A stretch of 10,628 nt of DNA from an uncultured Lachnospiraceae bacterium. GTDB lineage: Bacteria > Bacillota > Clostridia > Lachnospirales > Lachnospiraceae. The notes under the pieces are model-generated. The model was not told the origin of the DNA and did not search any database. It worked only from the letters and a program-made list of their open reading frames with translations. The stretch spans positions 1 to 10,628 of the forward strand of contig CAKRPI010000079.1 in NCBI GenBank assembly GCA_934376945.1. Direction: 5' to 3'. Made by a program: the position numbers and the translations under genes. This document shows positions 5,554-10,628 of the stretch, piece by piece. Every line of letters starts with the position of its first letter. Position 1 is the stretch's first letter.

Positions 5554-6540
5554 ATGCGTATTACATTTTTTGCAGCAAAAAGCTATGACAAGGATTCTTT
5601 TAATAAAATCAAAGATCAGTATCCGGAACTGGAACTGGAGTACTGGGAGACAGAGCTTTCTCCAAAGACAGCATCTTATGTACAGGACAGTGAAGCAATC
5701 TGCGCGTTTGTCAGCTCGGACGTGAGTGAGAAAACGATCAAGGTACTGCATGAACGTGGAGTAAAATTGATTTTAATGCGCTGTGCAGGATTCAATAATG
5801 TCGATCTGGAAGCAGCAACGAAGTATGGCATTACAGTAATGCGCGTACCTGGATATTCTCCGGAGGCAGTTGCGGAGCATGCAATGGCACTTGCAATGGC
5901 AGTTAACCGTCATCTGCATAAATCTTACATGCGCGTACGTGAAAATAATTTCAGTCTGGTCGGACTGACCGGTGTGAATTTCTATGGAAAGACGGCAGGT
6001 ATTGTCGGAACCGGAAAAATCGGAGCAGCTATGGCACGGATCTGCCATGGATTTGGCATGAAGGTAATTGGATACGACATGTATCATAATCCGGATCTGG
6101 ACTTTGTGGAGTACGTAGAACTGGATGAGCTTCTGGCAACGAGTGACCTGATTTCCCTGCATTGCCCGCTGATGGAAAGCACACATCATATGATCAATAT
6201 TGATACAATTAACAAGATGAAAGACGGAGTGATTCTGGTAAATACCTCAAGAGGCGGGCTGGTAAAGACAGATGATCTGATCGCAGGCATCCGTGAACGT
6301 AAGTTTTTCGGTGTCGGACTTGATGTGTATGAGGAGGAGACGCAGAATGTATATGAAAATCGTGAAGACGATATTCTGATGCATTCTACAACGGCACGTC
6401 TTCTGTCATTCCCGAATGTCATTGTAACCTCTCATCAGGCATTCCTTACGCAGGAGGCACTCGGCGCAATCAGTCAGACAACGATGAATAATGCAATGGC
6501 ATACCTGAACAAAGAAAAATCCGGAACAGAACTGAATTAA
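5554..6540 (+). CDS. ldhA: D-lactate dehydrogenase (NADH-dependent)
   Basis: Reduces pyruvate to D-lactate with NADH in fermentation; soluble and cytoplasmic. The protein is 328 residues, close to E. coli LdhA. It belongs to the D-isomer 2-hydroxyacid dehydrogenase family. The N-terminal catalytic part includes RCAGFNNVDL (76-85). The Rossmann domain carries GTGKIG (152-157) and begins after the hinge region PGYSPEAVAEHA (99-110). Catalytic residues are R233 (NTSRGG), E262 (DVYEEE) and H294 in SHQAFLTQEAL. The hinge and SHQAFLT signatures match LdhA rather than phosphoglycerate or hydroxyisocaproate dehydrogenases, though substrate range in this family can only be settled biochemically. The start follows AAGGGAG (5541-5547) at a 6-base gap. 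Monocistronic, probably Rex-controlled, ended by a shared terminator. Confidence 0.92.
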   Translation: MRITFFAAKSYDKDSFNKIKDQYPELELEYWETELSPKTASYVQDSEAICAFVSSDVSEKTIKVLHERGVKLILMRCAGFNNVDLEAATKYGITVMRVPGYSPEAVAEHAMALAMAVNRHLHKSYMRVRENNFSLVGLTGVNFYGKTAGIVGTGKIGAAMARICHGFGMKVIGYDMYHNPDLDFVEYVELDELLATSDLISLHCPLMESTHHMINIDTINKMKDGVILVNTSRGGLVKTDDLIAGIRERKFFGVGLDVYEEETQNVYENREDDILMHSTTARLLSFPNVIVTSHQAFLTQEALGAISQTTMNNAMAYLNKEKSGTELN

Positions 6541-6566
6541 AATTAAAGAACGCAGGTGAAGTGAAC

Positions 6567-6630
6567 GAGAAAATCAGCTTCGCGCAGAAGAAAATGAGAA
6601 AATCTGCTTTCGCTTCATACAGAAGAAAAT
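6567..6630 (+). repeat. Imperfect tandem repeat after ldh
   Basis: Two adjacent units, 6567-6595 and 6596-6630, both start GAGAAAATC and end CAGAAGAAAAT, with related middles (AGCTTCGC and TGCTTTCGCTTCATA). They lie between the ldh stop and the terminator. Confidence 0.6.
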
Positions 6631-6638
6631 AAGAAAAA

Positions 6639-6690
6639 CAGGCAGAAGTCTGACATAACAGAAAACGTGTCGGACTTTTGCCTGCTTTTT
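6639..6690. terminator. Bidirectional terminator between ldh and the DUF6062 gene
   Basis: CAGGCAGAAGTCTGACA (6639-6655) pairs over 17 bp, two of them wobble pairs, with TGTCGGACTTTTGCCTG (6668-6684). CTTTTT follows on the plus strand; on the minus strand the stem is followed by TTTTTCTTATTTTC. It lies between two convergent genes and can serve both. Confidence 0.88.
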
Positions 6691-6699
6691 ATGCATGTA

Positions 6700-7458
6700 T
6701 TATTTTTGCTTGAATGGGGGATCTGCCGGATATCCTCCGCGCAGCTTCTGCATTCCGCGCTGCAATGCATCTTTGGAGTTTTTCCAGTCGGCATCCTTGT
6801 TGCGGTAATCAAATTTGTCAATCAGCCAGGAAACGTCTTCTTCCAGCCTGGCCAGATTGCGCTCCATCAGGGAAAAGAGTTCCAGATAAAATTCGGATTT
6901 CTGTTTGTCATTTAGGTAACGGTCTGCATTTTCGCAGAGCAATCCGAAATGATGGAGGCAAAAGCCTTTTCCGTTCTTGATTTTTTCCTGAAACTGGCTG
7001 TCCTTTGTATACATATAGAAAAATGTTTCCATATAGCGGTCAAAGTTCTGCTGAAGGCCGCTGCAGATATAACAGGAGCAGTCCTTTTGCAGTGCCCACG
7101 AAGCAATAGAGTTTGATTCATTGGGCTGCTTTTTGATTCGATTGATCAGAGATGTCTTTCCTGGTGTGAAATGTGCAGTCTGTTGCGAGAATTCTCTGAG
7201 AAGCTTCTGATAATGTGTCTTCAGAATCAGAGAGTTGCCAAGCGTATTTCCAAAGTCGAACATTTTTTTCATATGGGTCCGGCAAAAACCGATTTTATCA
7301 GTCTGTTCCCGAATGTCGCTTTCCATATAGGAAGAGGAGCTGCCGAGTACAAAATTGATCATGTCCTGCTCCAGCTTCCGCTCAATAAAGCAGAACGGAC
7401 ATTCGTCATTTTCATTGACCGCATCATTGAGCGGTATCGTATAAAGTTTTTCTTTCAT
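6700..7458 (-). CDS. DUF6062-family protein with two Cys/His modules
   Basis: 252 residues, without a signal peptide or membrane segment; function unknown. I recognise it as resembling the DUF6062 proteins widespread in Clostridia. Two similar modules are visible. Module 1 has CPFC (C20, C23) and later GFCRTH (C59, H62). Module 2 has CYIC (C129, C132) and later GFCLHH (C167, H170). Each is a CxxC followed about 35 residues on by Gly-Phe-Cys-x-x-His, suggesting an internal duplication with each half binding a metal, probably zinc. The C-terminal part (about 180-235) is rich in charged and helical residues. The start at 7458 follows GGAGAA (7470-7465) at 6 bases. Monocistronic and divergent from the zf-HC2/polA operon. 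A weak -10 TAAAAT lies at 7531-7526 without a good -35. Some database entries for such proteins carry unrelated labels; I assign no activity. Confidence 0.8.
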   Translation of the reverse strand: MKEKLYTIPLNDAVNENDECPFCFIERKLEQDMINFVLGSSSSYMESDIREQTDKIGFCRTHMKKMFDFGNTLGNSLILKTHYQKLLREFSQQTAHFTPGKTSLINRIKKQPNESNSIASWALQKDCSCYICSGLQQNFDRYMETFFYMYTKDSQFQEKIKNGKGFCLHHFGLLCENADRYLNDKQKSEFYLELFSLMERNLARLEEDVSWLIDKFDYRNKDADWKNSKDALQRGMQKLRGGYPADPPFKQK

Positions 7459-7574
7459 TGTAGATTCTCCATCTTAACAAAATAAGGTAAACAGCAAATG
7501 CGGATTGCGAATCTCCGCCAGATTTATTTTAACAGATTCCGGAAAAAAGAGAAAGCGCTATTTATAAATATGCC

Positions 7575-7603
7575 TTGCCACAAAACCTTTTCGGCAGTAC
7601 AAT
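7575..7603 (+). promoter_or_regulatory. Promoter of the zf-HC2/polA operon
   Basis: TTGCCA (7575-7580), 17 bases, TACAAT (7598-7603). The start would be about 7610, so the leader is only some 20 bases and is occupied by the AAGGAGG site (7616-7622), 8 bases before the start codon. Confidence 0.7.
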
Positions 7604-7630
7604 AAACGTCATAGGAAGGAGGACGCCGCT

Positions 7631-8146
7631 ATGACCTGTAATGAAGCACGCAGGCTGATTACAGCCTATGTAAAGAAGGAATTGCCGGATCGGGAGCTGG
7701 AGCAGTTTCTGTACCATATGGAACACTGCAGTGACTGCATGGATGAATTGGATACGTATTATACGGTATATCAGGCGCTTGATTTGCTGGATTATGGCGA
7801 TTGCCAGGACTACGATTTTCGAAATATGCTGAAAAAGGATATCCGTGCGACGAAGAAAGGCATTTTACGCAGACGAATTGCAGGTATATTGCTTGGAGCG
7901 CTTGTATTTACGGCCGAATTCCTGCTTTCGATCAGTGTATATACCGGATATGAAATGAAACGCGGCGCACAGCAAAGCACGTTGATCGAACGTGCAATCC
8001 TTCAGATGAATTATCATGGCCGGAAATTGGTGGATTCAGAATATGAAACAGGCCTTGGAGAGGTTGAATTAAAAAAGAAAAAAACAAAAAAGGCAGCTGC
8101 AGAACAGGTGGAGGCAGAACGGGAAAAGACACCGGAAAACGGATGA
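7631..8146 (+). CDS. zf-HC2 (anti-sigma-like) single-pass membrane protein
   Basis: 171 residues. The N-terminus is a zinc-binding anti-sigma (ZAS/zf-HC2) domain: C3 in MTCNEAR, then H29-x3-C33-x2-C36 in HMEHCSDC, the usual C...HxxxCxxC set. A basic stretch KKGILRRR (75-82) precedes one hydrophobic segment at about residues 83-107. This suggests a cytoplasmic N-terminus and an outer C-terminus. The tail (about 145-171) is strongly charged, with a Lys run followed by Glu/Lys. Such proteins usually hold an ECF sigma factor at the membrane, but no sigma gene lies next to it here. It is instead 35 bases upstream of polA in the same operon, with a very strong ribosome binding site. It could be a zf-HC2 protein with a role other than sigma binding. 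Confidence 0.8.
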   Translation: MTCNEARRLITAYVKKELPDRELEQFLYHMEHCSDCMDELDTYYTVYQALDLLDYGDCQDYDFRNMLKKDIRATKKGILRRRIAGILLGALVFTAEFLLSISVYTGYEMKRGAQQSTLIERAILQMNYHGRKLVDSEYETGLGEVELKKKKTKKAAAEQVEAEREKTPENG

Positions 8147-8181
8147 AAAGAGAAAGAAAGTAGAAGAGGAGCAGACAGGAA

Positions 8182-10628
8182 ATGGCAGAAAAGATAGTAC
8201 TGATTGACGGGCACAGCATATTAAATCGTGCTTATTATGGGATTCCGGTGTTGACAAACAGTGAGGGAAAGCATACGAATGCGGTATACGGCTTTCTGAA
8301 TATTTTATTTAAGGTACTGGAGGAAGAAAAGGCCGGATATGTGGCAGTTGCATTTGATCTTCATGCGCCGACGTTTCGACATAAGATGTATGAGGCATAT
8401 AAAGGGACGAGAAAACCAATGCCGGAAGAATTGCGGGAACAGGTGCCGATGATGAAGGAAATGCTGACGGCAATGCAGATTCCTGTGATGTCGCTGGAGG
8501 GATATGAGGCGGATGATATTCTTGGAACCGTATCGCGCCAGATGGAGCGGGAGGGGATGGAGGTATCGATCGTATCAGGAGACAGAGACCTTCTGCAGCT
8601 TGCAACAGACAGGATTCAGATCCGGATTCCAAAGACGAAGGCAACGGGAACGGAAATTGAGGACTATTATGCAAAAGAGGTGCAGGAGCGCTACCAGGTG
8701 ACACCCGTGGAATTTATTGATGTAAAGGCATTGATGGGAGATGCGAGTGATAATATTCCGGGAGTTCCCGGCATTGGTGAAAAGACAGCAACAAAGATTA
8801 TCACCCGGTATGGATCAATAGAGGAAGCTTATGCGCATGTGGATGAAATAACGCCGACAAGGGCCAGAGAATCGCTGCGTGAACATTACGAACTGGCGCA
8901 AATGAGCAAAACGCTTGCAACGATCGATCTTCAGGTACCATTTACGCTCAAAAAAGAAACGGCAAAAATTGAGAATCTTTATACAAGAGATGCACTGGAA
9001 CTGTGCCGGCGGCTGGAATTCAAAAATCTGCTCGGACGTTTCAAAATAGAAGAAGAGAAGGAAGAAACAGAGGAAGAATTTTCTGTGATTCACGATTTTG
9101 GTGAAGCAGAACAGCTTTTTGATTCTCTGGCAGGAAAATACATTGCAGTGCAGCTGATCCAGGAAGAAGGCAGCCTGCTTGGTGCTGCGATTTGTACACA
9201 GGAGAAAAAAGCACAGTTCATTGCATGCGGAGGTTTTTTGACCGAAGCTTATCTGGGAGAAAAGCTGTCGGAGACAGCTGTGCAGGCAGAGGAAATCGTT
9301 ACGATTCAGTTAAAGGAACAGCTTTCGTATCTGAATGAAATGCAGCTTCAGAAACAGAAAAGGCTGTGGGATGCATCGATAGCGGCTTACCTGGTGAATC
9401 CTCTTAAAGGAAGCTACGAATGCGAGGATTTATCGAATGCTTATCTGAATCGGGTGATTCCGTCAAGAACGGAGCTTCTTGGAAAAAGTACGCTGACTGC
9501 TGCAAAGGAAGAAAAGCAGGAACAGTTTTTGACGTACGTCTGCCGGATGGCGGAGACTGCTTATGAGGTGTGGCCGCATCTGAAAGAACAGCTGGAAAAA
9601 ATGCAGATGTCGGAGCTGTTTGAAAAGATTGAGATGCCGCTTGTATATACACTTCATCATATGGAGCAGGAAGGAATCGGTGTCCGAAGAGAAGAATTGA
9701 AAGCATACGGAGAGCAGCTGACCGGGCGGATTGCAGAGCTGGAGCAGAAGATTTATGAGGAAGCCGGTGAAACGTTTAATATTAATTCTCCAAAGCAGCT
9801 TGGTGTGATTCTTTTTGAAAAGCTGCAGCTTCCACATGGAAAAAAGACGAAGACAGGTTATTCGACAGCTGCGGATGTCTTGGAAAAGCTTGCGCAGGAA
9901 TATCCGATCGTGTCGGATATTCTGGAGTACCGTCAGCTGACGAAGCTGAAATCAACGTATGCAGACGGGCTTGCCAATTACATTCAGGCGGATGGAAGGA
10001 TTCACGGGAGGTTCCATCAGACGATCACAGCAACGGGCCGTTTGAGCAGTACGGAGCCAAATCTTCAGAATATTCCGATCCGTATGGAGCTTGGCCGGAT
10101 GATTCGAAAGGTATTTGTACCAAAGGAGGGCTGTGTATTTCTTGATGCGGATTATTCGCAGATTGAGCTTCGTGTACTGGCACATCTTTCCGGTGATGAA
10201 ATGCTGATCCGGGCATATCAGGATGCACAGGATATTCATACGATCACGGCATCCCAGGTATTCCATGTGGCGCCGGAGGAAGTGACTCCGCTGCTGCGCC
10301 GGAATGCAAAGGCGGTTAATTTTGGTATTGTTTATGGAATCAGCTCTTTTGGTCTGAGCCAGGATCTGAGTATTACGCGAAAGGAAGCAGAAGCGTACAT
10401 TGCACAGTATTTTAAAACGTATCCCGGTATTAAGGAATTTCTGGATCGTACGGTAGAGGATGCAAAAAAGGACGGATATGTGACGACGATGTTTGGCAGG
10501 CGCCGGCCGATGCCGGAACTGAAATCCTCCAATTTCATGCAGCGATCATTCGGTGAGCGTGTGGCTATGAATGCACCGATTCAGGGAACGGCGGCAGATA
10601 TCATTAAGATTGCGATGGTGCGCGTGGA
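8182..10628 (+). CDS. polA: DNA polymerase I (partial, 3' end outside window)
   Basis: Fills gaps and removes RNA primers in replication and repair. The first 815 codons are present; roughly the last 60-80 are missing. The N-terminal 5' nuclease domain (1-~290) shows D9, EADD (D111, D112), GDRD (D134, D136) and DASDNIPGVPGIGEKTA (from 187, acidic residues plus the H3TH motif). The middle domain lacks the proofreading residues: the Exo I site reads AVQLIQEE (322-329) and the Exo III site YVCRMA (452-457), so it is predicted inactive, as in Bacillus-type and Taq enzymes. The polymerase domain has motif A DADYSQIELR (655-664; D657, E662) and motif B RRNAKAVNFGIVYG (706-719; R706, K710, F714, Y718). 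Motif C would lie past the right edge. The start follows GAGGAG (8166-8171) at 10 bases. Confidence 0.97.
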   Translation, partial: MAEKIVLIDGHSILNRAYYGIPVLTNSEGKHTNAVYGFLNILFKVLEEEKAGYVAVAFDLHAPTFRHKMYEAYKGTRKPMPEELREQVPMMKEMLTAMQIPVMSLEGYEADDILGTVSRQMEREGMEVSIVSGDRDLLQLATDRIQIRIPKTKATGTEIEDYYAKEVQERYQVTPVEFIDVKALMGDASDNIPGVPGIGEKTATKIITRYGSIEEAYAHVDEITPTRARESLREHYELAQMSKTLATIDLQVPFTLKKETAKIENLYTRDALELCRRLEFKNLLGRFKIEEEKEETEEEFSVIHDFGEAEQLFDSLAGKYIAVQLIQEEGSLLGAAICTQEKKAQFIACGGFLTEAYLGEKLSETAVQAEEIVTIQLKEQLSYLNEMQLQKQKRLWDASIAAYLVNPLKGSYECEDLSNAYLNRVIPSRTELLGKSTLTAAKEEKQEQFLTYVCRMAETAYEVWPHLKEQLEKMQMSELFEKIEMPLVYTLHHMEQEGIGVRREELKAYGEQLTGRIAELEQKIYEEAGETFNINSPKQLGVILFEKLQLPHGKKTKTGYSTAADVLEKLAQEYPIVSDILEYRQLTKLKSTYADGLANYIQADGRIHGRFHQTITATGRLSSTEPNLQNIPIRMELGRMIRKVFVPKEGCVFLDADYSQIELRVLAHLSGDEMLIRAYQDAQDIHTITASQVFHVAPEEVTPLLRRNAKAVNFGIVYGISSFGLSQDLSITRKEAEAYIAQYFKTYPGIKEFLDRTVEDAKKDGYVTTMFGRRRPMPELKSSNFMQRSFGERVAMNAPIQGTAADIIKIAMVRV

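Noticed and set aside
7500..7518. Small palindrome GCGGATTGCGAATCTCCGC in the divergent region
   Set aside because: The stem is about 5 bp with bulges. It could be an operator or a leader hairpin of the minus-strand gene, but there is too little to call it.

Overview
The window looks like a chromosomal segment of a Gram-positive anaerobe of the class Clostridia, most likely Lachnospiraceae. This is an inference from strong AGGAGG-type ribosome binding sites, a leucine T-box, a Rex-like operator before a fermentative D-lactate dehydrogenase, a DUF6062-type protein, a long (yeast/actinobacterial-type) LeuA, and base composition. No species is claimed. Most genes are housekeeping or metabolic; I see no phage, CRISPR array, toxin-antitoxin module or defence island.

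Layout. 1-76: the 3' tail of an IS200/IS605-type element, with the TnpB C-terminus running into the omegaRNA/right-end hairpin. 124-1362: promoter and gene for an M20 zinc peptidase. 1425-3793: a leucine-controlled leuA unit with a tandem AT repeat, a consensus promoter, a T-box leader with a CUC specifier, a terminator and the leuA gene. It is followed by a long hairpin that also carries the bioB promoter and a BirA-like inverted repeat. 3932-4933: bioB, alone. 4965-5133: a bidirectional terminator shared with a convergent tRNA-Leu(CAA) and that tRNA's promoter. 5404-6540: a D-lactate dehydrogenase behind a Rex-like box that covers its -10 element. 6639-6690: another bidirectional terminator, shared with the convergent DUF6062-family gene (6700-7458, minus strand). 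7575 to the end: an operon of a membrane-anchored zf-HC2 (anti-sigma-like) protein and polA, which is cut by the right edge before polymerase motif C.

How it works together. The units are mostly single genes, each with its own promoter and terminator, and control can be read from the DNA for three of them: leuA by uncharged tRNA-Leu, bioB probably by biotin through BirA, and ldh probably by NADH/NAD+ through Rex. The points most worth following are the fused terminator/operator/promoter before bioB, the duplicated Cys/His modules of the DUF6062 protein, the anti-sigma-like gene co-transcribed with polA and lacking a sigma factor in view, and the omegaRNA end upstream of the peptidase. I did not find a clear new multi-gene system.
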